Positions 18,343 through 26,667 of a stretch of 64,000 nt of DNA are shown in pieces. The position numbers were made by a program, and so were the translations under genes. How positions within the stretch are numbered: the first letter of the stretch is position 1; each line of letters starts with the position of its first letter. The notes beneath the pieces are model-generated. The model was not told the origin of the DNA. It did no database searches and was given only the letters and a program-made list of their open reading frames with translations. The DNA comes from an uncultured Muribaculaceae bacterium (GTDB lineage: Bacteria; Bacteroidota; Bacteroidia; Bacteroidales; Muribaculaceae): contig CAJUQP010000010.1 in NCBI GenBank assembly GCA_910588245.1, forward strand, positions 15,522 to 79,521, in the 5' to 3' direction.

Positions 18343-19149
18343 TTACAATTTATGGTTGATCGGCACCTGACGTTCCCATTTTTTCCAGGGAGCCGCGTTT
18401 GAGGCGAGAAGTTTCTCAAGCATGTCTTTCTCACGGGTGTTGTCCATGCACTGCCAGAATCCCTCATGCGTGTAAGACATTAACTGACCGTCTCTCACGA
18501 GTCTTTCAAGCGGCTCCTTCTCAAAGACACAGGAATCTCCGTCAAGATAATCGAATATTGACGGTTCAAGCACCATATATCCGGCATTGATAGGAGCTCC
18601 GTCGCAGATATTCTTCTCCCTGAACGATTTCACGGCATTGTCACCCCCTATATTGAGAATCCCCTTGTCCTGGGCTATCTTCACGGCCGTGAGGGTTGCT
18701 ATCTTCCCGTGGCTCTTATGGAACTCAAAGAGCTTGTTGATATCCACGTCACACACCCCGTCGCCGTAAGTCATGAAGAACGGTTCGTCTCCCACATATT
18801 TCTGTATACGCTTGATACGGCCCCCGGTCATAGTATTGTAGCCGGTATCAACGACTGTCACCCTCCATGGCTCACAGTTGCTGCTGTGCACTGTCATCTC
18901 ATTGCGGTTGTCGCGATAGTCGAAAGTCACATCCGAATTATGAAGGAAATAGTTGGCAAACCAGTCTTTGATATATTCCTGACGGTAGCCTGCGCAGACT
19001 ATGAATTCCGTATGCCCGTAATAGGCATATTCTTTCATTATATGCCATAAAATCGGCATTCCTCCGATCTCTATCATCGGCTTGGGCTTGAACTGGGATT
19101 CTTCCGAAATGCGGTAACCGAATCCACCGGCAAGGAGCACTACTTTCAT
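18343..19149 (-). CDS. rfbF: Glucose-1-phosphate cytidylyltransferase
   Basis: It makes CDP-glucose from CTP and glucose-1-phosphate, the first step of CDP-sugar synthesis. The 268-residue protein opens with VVLLAGGFGYRISEES and carries KPKPMIEIGGMPILWHIM near 22-39 and the metal-site FMTYGDGVCDVD near 122-133. Length and motifs match RfbF/DdhA. It is the first gene of the minus-strand operon, 20 nt before rfbH. A 7-bp leader hairpin (19217-19236) and only a weak promoter match lie upstream. Confidence 0.96.
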   Translation of the reverse strand: MKVVLLAGGFGYRISEESQFKPKPMIEIGGMPILWHIMKEYAYYGHTEFIVCAGYRQEYIKDWFANYFLHNSDVTFDYRDNRNEMTVHSSNCEPWRVTVVDTGYNTMTGGRIKRIQKYVGDEPFFMTYGDGVCDVDINKLFEFHKSHGKIATLTAVKIAQDKGILNIGGDNAVKSFREKNICDGAPINAGYMVLEPSIFDYLDGDSCVFEKEPLERLVRDGQLMSYTHEGFWQCMDNTREKDMLEKLLASNAAPWKKWERQVPINHKL

Positions 19150-19639
19150 GTCGATATAAGCTGTCGGGTGGGTAAATTAGATTGTAAACTGTGGTGAAAA
19201 GTCGCCCATGGCGTTGGAGATTAGACGGATAATCTCTTCTCCCACGTATTCCTCACACGCAACTTTCACGTAAAGTTCGCAAAAATCCACGACATATTCA
19301 AATAAATAGCCGGAAATCGTCCCAAAGTCGGGGAAAGTGTTCTGTCAGGCACCAATCGCAACAGACTACACTCCTTATCATGACGGATGTATGATTCCCC
19401 GCACAATCAGACTTCGCCCCATCATCCAGAATAGGCTTCGAACAGGAATGCAAGATATTTTTTCAAAAAAACAATGTCTGCCGAACCATCCGCAGGCCAC
19501 CTGTGTTATAATATCGAAAGGCGGCTAAAAGGCCTCCGATCATTAAAAAAGATAATTAATTTCCACTTTACGGATTAAAGATATACTGCTATAAGCGTTC
19601 TGAAAAAGTTGTTATTGTTGTTTTAATTGAAGGAAACAG

Positions 19640-19668
19640 GGCTGACGTGAGTCAGCCTTTTTCTCTTT
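19640..19668 (+). terminator. Orphan intrinsic terminator
   Basis: GGCTGAC (19640-19646), loop GTGA and GTCAGCC (19651-19657) are followed by TTTTTCTCTTT. It is a textbook Rho-independent terminator on the plus strand, yet no plus-strand gene lies upstream; the nearest gene to the left is rfbF on the other strand. Confidence 0.75.
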
Positions 19669-19839
19669 ATTAGCATCCTGTCTGTAAGAGGCACCCATCC
19701 CTGCGACATCGCAGAACTATAGCCACCACTGATGGCAAACAAGTTCTTTACTTGCGCCGGGAGCACCAACAAAATGCAAGTAACCGATGCTTAAGCAAGT
19801 TTTGACACGCAATCAGATGTTTTTCTCAAAGATTATGGT

Positions 19840-19847
19840 TAAATTTG
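19840..19847 (+). promoter_or_regulatory. -7 box of acyltransferase operon
   Basis: TAAATTTG matches TAnnTTTG and lies 24 nt before the ATG at 19871. The -33 position has only a GTTT, so the upstream box is weak. Confidence 0.5.
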
Positions 19848-19870
19848 CATCTTAAAACAATAATAGCGAT

Positions 19871-20782
19871 ATGGCATACCGGATGCTTAGTTTCTTACTC
19901 AAGCTGATTTCATATATTCCCTTCAAGGTATTATACCTCATATCCGACAGCTTATTCTATCCGCTCTATTATGTGGCGCGCTACCGTAGAAATGTCACAC
20001 GGAAGAATCTATCGGAATGTTTTCCCGATAAAACCGACCGGGAACTGAATGATATCGAGAAGGGGTTCTACCGTTTTTTTGTCGACAATATTCTGGAGAC
20101 CTGCAAGATGGCCCACATGTCGGCCAAAGAGATGAGCCGACGCATGAAGTTCATCAACATAAACATTGTAAATGAAGTCCTGCGGTCAGGACGTTCGATA
20201 TCCCTCTTCCTCGGGCATTACGGCAACTGGGAATGGATATCGTCAATGCCCCTCCATCTTGAGAAATCGGCTGTGGCGGCACAGATCTACCACCGTCTCG
20301 ACAACAAAGACGTCGACAGACTGATGCTCGACATGCGCGGGCGCATGGGAGCGGTGTCGGTCGAAATGAGCAATACCGCCCGCTACATTACCGGACTCGT
20401 AGCCGCACATAAAGTATGCATAGTAGGTTTTATCGCCGACCAGTCACCGCGAAGGAAAGACTCACACCACTATCTTGAATTCCTCAACCACATGGTGCCT
20501 GTGCTGACCGGAACGGAGAAAATAACCAAGCACTACGGATTCGAAGCCTATTTTGCCCACACAAGAAGAGTCAAGAGAGGATTTTATGAGGTAGAGTTCG
20601 TGAAGATGACTGATAATCCCAAGCTTCTCCCAGATTTCGATCTCACATCTATATATTATAGGCTGCTCCAGAATATGATTGAAGAAAACCCTGAACTGTA
20701 TCTGTGGACTCACAAGCGCTTCAGATATGCGCGCCCCCTCGACGGGCAACCGGAGGAGAAGCGCACGGTCTGTAAGAACTGA
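19871..20782 (+). CDS. Lipid A biosynthesis-type acyltransferase (LpxL/HtrB family)
   Basis: The 303-residue inner-membrane protein has one N-terminal hydrophobic segment (about 5-35) and the HX4E catalytic motif in GHYGNWEW near 117. FIADQSPRRKDS near 191-202 and GTEKITKHYG near 217 are conserved in the LpxL/LpxM family, which transfers secondary acyl chains to lipid A or related lipids. Bacteroidales use such enzymes for penta-acylated lipid A and for sulfonolipid or ornithine-lipid relatives; the exact acceptor cannot be told. It opens a plus-strand run with a phosphoethanolamine-transferase-like gene, which fits envelope lipid or glycan modification. Confidence 0.9.
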   Translation: MAYRMLSFLLKLISYIPFKVLYLISDSLFYPLYYVARYRRNVTRKNLSECFPDKTDRELNDIEKGFYRFFVDNILETCKMAHMSAKEMSRRMKFININIVNEVLRSGRSISLFLGHYGNWEWISSMPLHLEKSAVAAQIYHRLDNKDVDRLMLDMRGRMGAVSVEMSNTARYITGLVAAHKVCIVGFIADQSPRRKDSHHYLEFLNHMVPVLTGTEKITKHYGFEAYFAHTRRVKRGFYEVEFVKMTDNPKLLPDFDLTSIYYRLLQNMIEENPELYLWTHKRFRYARPLDGQPEEKRTVCKN

Positions 20783-20841
20783 CCAGAGCAAGCGTACATT
20801 GACCAATCGGATAGGGGTAATTCAATAAAACCACAATAGAA

Positions 20842-22797
20842 ATGAAATTCAAAGCCAACATATATTGGGGGTCTTTATATCAGCTTGCGACAGTGTTCCT
20901 GTCTCTATGGCTGTCACGTTTTGTATTCATGGCATACAACAGCACACTGATTGGACTCGACTCTGTGACAGATACGCTGAAAATAGCCCTTGCCGGCATA
21001 CGCATCGACGCATGCATACTCGGATATGCCAACGCTGTGTTTGTAGTGATGCGTTTCGCACCATGGCCGTGGGTTTGCCGTAAAGGCTGGATCACAACTT
21101 CCAACTGGCTGCTGGGCGTCATCAATTCCCTGCTTCTCATCCTCAATTTGGGCGACACGGCTTATTTTCCCTTCACCGGTTACCGTATGTCATGGCAAGG
21201 ATTCCTGAACGTACTCTCCGACCCCGGCACCCCTTCGCTGCTCCTCTCTTTCCTCACAGACTACTGGTGGGCATACCTGCTGGAGATAATCTTTGTCGCC
21301 GCCATGATCTGGGCCATCACGCGGGTAAAGCTGACCGAACCTTTCCCATATGCTGCCTCAAGGAAACGCTACTGGATCACCCGTACATGCATATTCCTTG
21401 TGATGGGAACGTTCACTTTCATGTGTATCCGGGGATGGATGTTCCGCGGACGCCCCATAGAGAGGGCTACGGGAGTGACACTGGTCGATAATCCCCGACA
21501 TTTTCCGGCTGTGCTCAACACCCCGTTCTCAATCCTCTTCAGCATAGGCAAGGAAGTGACAGTAGAGAAGCTTTCCTTCTTTTCTCCTGAGAAGCTGAGA
21601 CAGCTGCGATGCAGTGTGGTCTCTCCCGGCGACAGCCTCCCCAACGGCAAAAACCTTTTCGTCATTGTCATCGAAAGCGGAGGCTCTGTGCTGTCAAAAG
21701 TCTTCAATCCGGCAGAGGGGGACACGACATATACCTCCGCTCTCCAGTTTGTTGACTCCCTGGCATCTCACAGCCTCCTCAATATGAACCTCTACGCCTC
21801 GGGAAGGACATCGACACAGGGCATCACCCATATCTTCGAAGGTATTCCATGGTTCGGGGCGTCATATTTCGTGGAGTCGCCCTATGCCGGCGACAAGGTA
21901 GACAGCCCTGCCCGTCTGCTTGCGGAGAAAGGATATGACACACGCTTCTACTATGCTTGCACCAAGGGCAACTATCATATAGACGAGACAGCCAGGATGT
22001 CGGGGTTCAACTCCATCTTCACCCGCGAATCATATGGCGATGAGAGCCAATATGACGGGAAATGGGGCATATTCGACATGCCGATGGCCGACTTCGTAGT
22101 GAAAGACCTCAGCTCCTCATACAAACCGGGACGTCCGTTCTTCGCCTCCTGGTTCACGATCACGGCGCATATGCCTTTCAACCTCCCGGTAGGCACAGAC
22201 CTCTCAGACTACCACTACAAGAAAGAATCTCCCGAGCAAGCCATGGAATATACCGACAAAGCACTGCGGCATTTCTTCACTCTTGCCCGCAGACAGCCGT
22301 GGTATGGGAACACTATCTTCGTAATCACCTCAGACCACGGACAGCGTGACCTGGGATCGTATCATTCCAACAACGTCTACTGTCACAACCAGGTCCCCTT
22401 CCTGATCTTCACGCCCGACGGCTCAGTCACACCCGCAGCCATCGACAGCATCCCGATGTCGCAGATCGACATCGCGCCGACGCTTCTCGATCTTGTAGGC
22501 TACGACCGTCCTCACCTTTCTCTCGGATCAAGCATGTTCGACACCGCACGTTCCCACTATGGCATAGTAGATTCGTTCGGTTCGTTCCACATAATCGGCA
22601 ACAGATATATCGTGGCCGTCCCGTCGCTCAAAGGAGAAGTAAGCCAAGTGTTCGACATCAACGAGCAACCTTATCCGAAGACACCCCTTGAGAACTATGA
22701 CAAAGCCGAGGCAGACCGTATGCTCACCTGGTTCAGGGCCCTCATGCAGGATTATTCGGAAAGGCTCATCGACAACAGGCTGCATGCAGGCGAATGA
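20842..22797 (+). CDS. LTA synthase/phosphoethanolamine transferase family sulfatase-fold membrane protein
   Basis: The 651-residue protein has about five membrane helices in residues 1-210 and an extracytoplasmic alkaline-phosphatase/sulfatase domain from about 265. Visible metal and catalytic parts are a Glu in FVIVIESGG near 277, a candidate nucleophile Thr in SGRTSTQG near 325, and VITSDHGQRD near 495. Family members transfer phosphoglycerol or phosphoethanolamine from phospholipid to glycans or lipid A. Gram-negative Bacteroidota lack LTA, so envelope glycan or lipid A modification is the likelier role. Length matches LtaS-like proteins of Bacteroidales (about 620-650). Confidence 0.9.
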   Translation: MKFKANIYWGSLYQLATVFLSLWLSRFVFMAYNSTLIGLDSVTDTLKIALAGIRIDACILGYANAVFVVMRFAPWPWVCRKGWITTSNWLLGVINSLLLILNLGDTAYFPFTGYRMSWQGFLNVLSDPGTPSLLLSFLTDYWWAYLLEIIFVAAMIWAITRVKLTEPFPYAASRKRYWITRTCIFLVMGTFTFMCIRGWMFRGRPIERATGVTLVDNPRHFPAVLNTPFSILFSIGKEVTVEKLSFFSPEKLRQLRCSVVSPGDSLPNGKNLFVIVIESGGSVLSKVFNPAEGDTTYTSALQFVDSLASHSLLNMNLYASGRTSTQGITHIFEGIPWFGASYFVESPYAGDKVDSPARLLAEKGYDTRFYYACTKGNYHIDETARMSGFNSIFTRESYGDESQYDGKWGIFDMPMADFVVKDLSSSYKPGRPFFASWFTITAHMPFNLPVGTDLSDYHYKKESPEQAMEYTDKALRHFFTLARRQPWYGNTIFVITSDHGQRDLGSYHSNNVYCHNQVPFLIFTPDGSVTPAAIDSIPMSQIDIAPTLLDLVGYDRPHLSLGSSMFDTARSHYGIVDSFGSFHIIGNRYIVAVPSLKGEVSQVFDINEQPYPKTPLENYDKAEADRMLTWFRALMQDYSERLIDNRLHAGE

Positions 22798-22856
22798 CGC
22801 GCTGCGGCCCAATCTTAAAACCACAGTTAATTTTGAACAGACAAGACCGACACCAT

Positions 22857-23849
22857 ATGGAAATTGATTTTGTAATAACCTGGGTTAACATGAACGACCC
22901 CGCGTGGCGGAAGGAGTTCGCAAAATACTCCGGCAACAAAGACAACGAGAGCAACGGGGTCTCGGAAGCCCGCTTCCGAGACTACGGATTTCTCAGGTAT
23001 TGGTTTCGTGGCGTGGAGAAATTCGCACCATGGGTAAGGAAAATCCATTTCGTATCAAGCGGACAAAAACCGGAATGGCTCGACACATCCAACCCGAAGA
23101 TACATATTGTGGACCATAAGGATTTCATCCCGGAAGAATTCCTTCCCACCTACAACTCGGTGGTCATTGAGAGGTATATGCACCGCATACCAGGTCTTGC
23201 CGATCATTTTGTATATTTCAACGATGATTTCTATATAATCAACCATATCACTCCGGAACGCTTTTTCCGCAACGGGCTACCGTGCGATATAGCCGCATTC
23301 CACCCCAACCCGTCATGGTCACAATGGTATAAGAGGATCAAGAACAACATAAGGATCATCAACAGCCATTTCGACAAAAAGGAGGTGATGGAGAGAGACC
23401 ACGACAAATGGTTCGATCCATCCTATGGCTCGCGGGCACGATGGAACTATCTCCTGAAGCCCTATGGTAAATTCGTCACTCTCCGTACACCTCACAACGC
23501 GCAGCCCTATCTGCGGTCTACTTTCGAAGAGGTGTGGAATGTGGCCGGCAAAGAACTTACCGCCACGTCTGTCAACAGATTCAGGGCCGTCACAGACTAT
23601 ACCCCCGAACTGTTTCGCGCCTGGCAGATATGCCGTGGCAACTTCGAGCCTTACAATACATACAGCGACACCAAGATGTTTCCGCTGATGATAAGGCCAC
23701 GGCAGGCTGCTGAAGCGATACGCAACCAATCGTACTCGCTTGTGTGCCTCAACGATAACATCCACATACGCCATTACGATAAAGTCATGGAGAGGATAAA
23801 GGAGGCTTTCGAACACATCTTGCCAGAAAAATCAGGATTCGAGTCATAG
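22857..23849 (+). CDS. Stealth-family sugar-phosphotransferase
   Basis: The 330-residue protein starts with the Stealth CR1 signature DFVITWVNMNDPAW. Next come FRDYGFLRYWFRGVE near 41-55, FVSSGQKPEWL near 66-76 and the CR2-type SVVIERYMHRIPGL followed by FVYFNDDFYI near 120-130. CR3/CR4-like segments lie in the C-terminal half. Stealth proteins transfer sugar-1-phosphate to build phosphodiester-linked capsule or exopolysaccharide; the eukaryotic relative is GlcNAc-1-phosphotransferase. Start ATG 22857 follows from the CR1 position. A TAATTTTG box (22828-22835) sits 21 nt before the ATG but lacks a -33 partner. Confidence 0.92.
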   Translation: MEIDFVITWVNMNDPAWRKEFAKYSGNKDNESNGVSEARFRDYGFLRYWFRGVEKFAPWVRKIHFVSSGQKPEWLDTSNPKIHIVDHKDFIPEEFLPTYNSVVIERYMHRIPGLADHFVYFNDDFYIINHITPERFFRNGLPCDIAAFHPNPSWSQWYKRIKNNIRIINSHFDKKEVMERDHDKWFDPSYGSRARWNYLLKPYGKFVTLRTPHNAQPYLRSTFEEVWNVAGKELTATSVNRFRAVTDYTPELFRAWQICRGNFEPYNTYSDTKMFPLMIRPRQAAEAIRNQSYSLVCLNDNIHIRHYDKVMERIKEAFEHILPEKSGFES

Positions 23850-23867
23850 ACATTAAAGAATTGATAT

Positions 23868-24743
23868 ATGAACAAGGCAGCCGCAGAGATATTAGCGGGA
23901 ATGATACCGCATAAGATGACCAGGAACCGCTGGCGCGGAATACTGCGCTACGGCATCTTCAAGGCACTCCGTCTGAAAAGGGAACTGCGACATAACCATA
24001 CGGCACCGGCCCACTACCTTTCAATATGCGCCATCGCGAAAAACGAAGGCCCATATTTCAAGGAATGGATAGAATGGCATCTCAGCCAGGGAGTGGATAA
24101 GTTTTATATCTACGATAACGAGAGCGACGACATGACCCGGGAAGTACTGCAGCCATACATAGACCGGGGTATTGTGGAATACACCCGGTTTCCCGGCTAT
24201 CGCAGGCAGCTTGCCGCCTACGACGACTGTCTTGAACGCCATCGGTTTGATTCGCGCTGGATAGCGTTCATCGACCTCGACGAGTTCATAGTTCCGATTA
24301 AAGACAGGAGTGTGAGGGAATTTCTTCAGCGTTTCGAACAATATCCGGCCGTGGAGATAAACTGGCTGATCTATGGCAGCGGAGGAGCACAGAAGAAGAC
24401 GGAAGAGCCTGTGATGAAGAGATTCAGCCGCCATTCGCTTCCCGGCCATATCCTCAACCGTCATGTGAAAAGCATCGTTGATCCCCGGCGTGTGTTCTGC
24501 ATGATCGGCTGTCATGAAGCAGCCAGGATCTCGGGTAAAGGAGCCGACTCACACGGCGAACCGGTGACAAGAAACTTCCGCGACAGGGAGCCGCAGCAAG
24601 ACGTGATACGAGTGAATCATTACGCGGTGCGTTCGTTTGAGGAATTCGTGGAGAAACAGGCACGCGGACGCGCAAGCGGCCGGGCCCGCACAGTAGAGAG
24701 GGAGTATTTCGACCGCTACGACCTCAACGACCTGGAAGACTGA
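23868..24743 (+). CDS. Glycosyltransferase, GT92/GT2-like
   Basis: The 291-residue protein has the GT92 (DUF23) layout: SICAIAKNEGPYFKEWIEW near 52-70, the second strand FYIYDNESDD near 80-89, and a metal-site FIDLDEFIVP near 137-146. A late HYAVRSFEEFVEK region near 246 resembles the acceptor end of that family. GT92 proteins are often galactosyltransferases; the donor here is unknown. It follows the Stealth gene by 18 nt. Its last 20 bases overlap the 3' end of the gene on the other strand. Confidence 0.87.
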   Translation: MNKAAAEILAGMIPHKMTRNRWRGILRYGIFKALRLKRELRHNHTAPAHYLSICAIAKNEGPYFKEWIEWHLSQGVDKFYIYDNESDDMTREVLQPYIDRGIVEYTRFPGYRRQLAAYDDCLERHRFDSRWIAFIDLDEFIVPIKDRSVREFLQRFEQYPAVEINWLIYGSGGAQKKTEEPVMKRFSRHSLPGHILNRHVKSIVDPRRVFCMIGCHEAARISGKGADSHGEPVTRNFRDREPQQDVIRVNHYAVRSFEEFVEKQARGRASGRARTVEREYFDRYDLNDLED

Positions 24744-25572
24744 GGATCCTCTCCTCGATTTCAGGATAATGACGCAGGATGGCCTCGAACGCGGCTGTGT
24801 TGCGGTCGGTGCCCGATTTGAAGTTGACAGTCTTCAATGAGAGTTGCCGTGGTTTGCCGAGTCCCTTGGGTTTGTTGCGTCCGAAGGGCACGGGGATGAT
24901 TTCCGTACCATTGGCAACAGCGGCAGCCCAGAACCATATGTCGTCTGTAGTGGGAGCAATCGCGGTGAAAAGATCGTCGTCGATCATCTCCATCTTAAGC
25001 GAACGGGGAGGATATAGCACACCTCCCACCCCGGTCTGTATGTTAAGGAATCCATGATGTATGCGCCGCAACAGGAAATCATACCACCTGTATTTACGCC
25101 ACTTCCGGTAAGGTATTCCCCGCCCTATCCTTTTGGCCCGATGCGCGATGACGGCATCCGGAAGCTCGCGGTGCAACCGCAGGAGATCCCGGAGCATATG
25201 GCGGTGATACGCTATGTCATCGTCGACAGTCACGATAACTGCGTCCGGGAAATCGCGCAATGCCGGCACAAGCTTTCTGTAAGACCGTATGTCGCGCGGA
25301 TAGTCCCGGATCTCGAAAATGGGATTTCGCCGCGACAGATCAAGCAATTCCTCAGGAATCCCATCTTCGCCAAACTGGGAAAATGTCAGATAGAGCACTA
25401 TCCTGTCGGGCAACACCGACATCTCAAGCAGCGATTTAATTGTAGCCACAGCATATTGAATCGCCGCAGGAAATGACGTAAGTGACACTATCACCTCTGT
25501 CTGTCCATTTTTGTCAGCTATGAAAGACTGAGGCTTGCAATGACATTCTGATATTGGTGCCCTCCTATTCAT
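24724..25572 (-). CDS. Putative glycosyltransferase
   Basis: The 282-residue protein begins near EVIVSLTSFPAAIQYAVAT, continues with PDRIVLYLTFSQF near 56, and has a DxD-like VTVDDDIAYH near 114-123. The C-terminal half has TDDIWFWAAAVANG near 209. This matches a family of unclassified glycosyltransferases common in Bacteroidota capsule loci; I cannot name its donor or acceptor. It lies tail to tail with the GT92-like gene, sharing 20 bp, and has no co-directional partner except the nuclease gene ending 3 nt upstream. Confidence 0.8.
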   Translation of the reverse strand: MNRRAPISECHCKPQSFIADKNGQTEVIVSLTSFPAAIQYAVATIKSLLEMSVLPDRIVLYLTFSQFGEDGIPEELLDLSRRNPIFEIRDYPRDIRSYRKLVPALRDFPDAVIVTVDDDIAYHRHMLRDLLRLHRELPDAVIAHRAKRIGRGIPYRKWRKYRWYDFLLRRIHHGFLNIQTGVGGVLYPPRSLKMEMIDDDLFTAIAPTTDDIWFWAAAVANGTEIIPVPFGRNKPKGLGKPRQLSLKTVNFKSGTDRNTAAFEAILRHYPEIEERILSLPGR

Positions 25573-25574
25573 AA

Positions 25575-26516
25575 TTAACCTATTGGAGCGACATCAGGCC
25601 CTTGACAAATATTATCTTTGAGTTCATCTATTGAAAAACCCGTCACCGTGGAAATTGTCTGCAAGCCCAAACCCTCCTTCAACATGTTGCGAGCCACCTT
25701 CCATAGGCTTTCAGCACGACCTTCGACACGACCTTCGGCACGACCTTCGGCACGACCTTCGGCCAGGCCCTCTTCTCGGGCCTCTTTCTTGGCAAATGAC
25801 ATCTGATTGCGATAATCCCTGTAAAACTTCAGGTCACGCTCATATCTCCAACGCTCATCCGGGCTTAGATTCTCAACCCTCGCCACCTGCTCGACACGTT
25901 TGAATATCTTTTCGACAAAAGGCATTGTTTCCATAATGTTCATGTTTTTAAGTAAATAAATCCATCTTTCAAAATAATCGCCACACTTTTCCGGGCTTGA
26001 AACCCTAAAATTGGGCAACTGTATATAGACCAAACGAACCTTATCGGAAAATTGTTTCCCGGAGTCCATGTCACATATTTCCGCATCGATTCTCACTCTG
26101 TCATCCCCCTTGAGAATTACAAAATCAGAAATGAAAATCCCATAGACCGGCATAAAGCTGTATTCCCAGTCTCTCGAGCGTCCCTGTTCAGTAATAGCCC
26201 TCGCCACATAAAATATAGTCCTGTCGATAAAATATGACTGCGAACGATTCTGCATCTCTACGATAAAACGCTTCCCGCACTTCGTCTTGCAGTGAATGTC
26301 ATATATCACCGAGCGTTCTCCAGGCTGCTCCTTAAGCTTTTCCTTGTCAAGATATTGTATCTCAGTGATCGGATCCACATTGTCACGGTCAAGCACAGCA
26401 TTGAGAAACCCTATCAGTATATCCTGAGAGCTTTCTCTTGCGAAGAGAATCTTGAACCCTGCATCAGTAAGAGGGTTTATATATGTCCCTCCTTGTTCGT
26501 AGGTATGATATTCCAT
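25575..26516 (-). CDS. PD-(D/E)XK nuclease family protein (Rpn/transposase-like)
   Basis: The 313-residue protein starts MEYHTYEQGGTYINPLTDAGFK, typical of the Bacteroidetes family annotated as PD-(D/E)XK transposase. Catalytic elements are FKILFA near 20, an Asp in VIYDIHCKT near 68 and VEMQNRS near 85. A coiled Lys/Glu-rich stretch is followed by repeated EGRA units (about 252-267) and a helix-rich tail. Relatives such as RpnA are DNA endonucleases that promote recA-independent recombination. I see no terminal repeats of an insertion sequence around it. ATG 26516 is supported by the family start and by a consensus promoter just upstream. Confidence 0.87.
   Translation of the reverse strand: MEYHTYEQGGTYINPLTDAGFKILFARESSQDILIGFLNAVLDRDNVDPITEIQYLDKEKLKEQPGERSVIYDIHCKTKCGKRFIVEMQNRSQSYFIDRTIFYVARAITEQGRSRDWEYSFMPVYGIFISDFVILKGDDRVRIDAEICDMDSGKQFSDKVRLVYIQLPNFRVSSPEKCGDYFERWIYLLKNMNIMETMPFVEKIFKRVEQVARVENLSPDERWRYERDLKFYRDYRNQMSFAKKEAREEGLAEGRAEGRAEGRVEGRAESLWKVARNMLKEGLGLQTISTVTGFSIDELKDNICQGPDVAPIG
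25715..25762. repeat. Four tandem 12-bp units coding EGRA repeats
   Basis: The unit CACGACCTTCGG occurs four times in a row (25715, 25727, 25739, 25751), the first with one changed base. On the coding strand it gives the degenerate EGRA/EGRV tetrapeptides. Because 12 is a multiple of three, copy-number changes would keep the frame. Confidence 0.85.
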
Positions 26517-26543
26517 AAATAGAGAGGTTGGAGATATTCTTTG

Positions 26544-26574
26544 CAAATGTAATAAAAAATCGGGGAAAAACAAA
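26544..26574 (-). promoter_or_regulatory. Promoter of PD-(D/E)XK gene
   Basis: The minus strand has TTTG (26574-26571), 19 nt, then TACATTTG (26551-26544). Both boxes match the Bacteroidales consensus. The -7 box ends 27 nt before the ATG at 26516. Confidence 0.7.
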
Positions 26575-26667
26575 TCGGAAATCATTAAACCTACCGAGCC
26601 CATATCTGTCAGATATAGAAATCCGGAAGAGACATCATTTTGCCTCCTCCTCTAAATTCAGGAAAAG

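Larger units (their letters stand above)
19150..19870. other. 721-bp intergenic region between divergent glycan operons
   Basis: I find no credible gene; the one plus-strand ORF (19337-19528) has no recognisable features. Contents: a GAGATTA/TAATCTC hairpin at 19217-19236 in the rfbF leader; a poor minus-strand promoter match (TTTATTTG, 19306-19299, with TTTG at 19326-19323, spacing 16); an intrinsic terminator at 19640-19668 with no gene before it; a TACTTGC/GCAAGTA inverted repeat (19749-19755, 19776-19782); and the -7 box of the acyltransferase at 19840-19847. Confidence 0.6.

Noticed and set aside
19337..19528. 63-residue plus-strand ORF in the divergent glycan gap
   Set aside because: No promoter, no recognisable features and an unlikely composition; described as part of the gap.
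25575..26516. PD-(D/E)XK gene considered as a complete insertion sequence
   Set aside because: No terminal inverted repeats or target duplication; its own promoter lies outside the gene in ordinary intergenic DNA.
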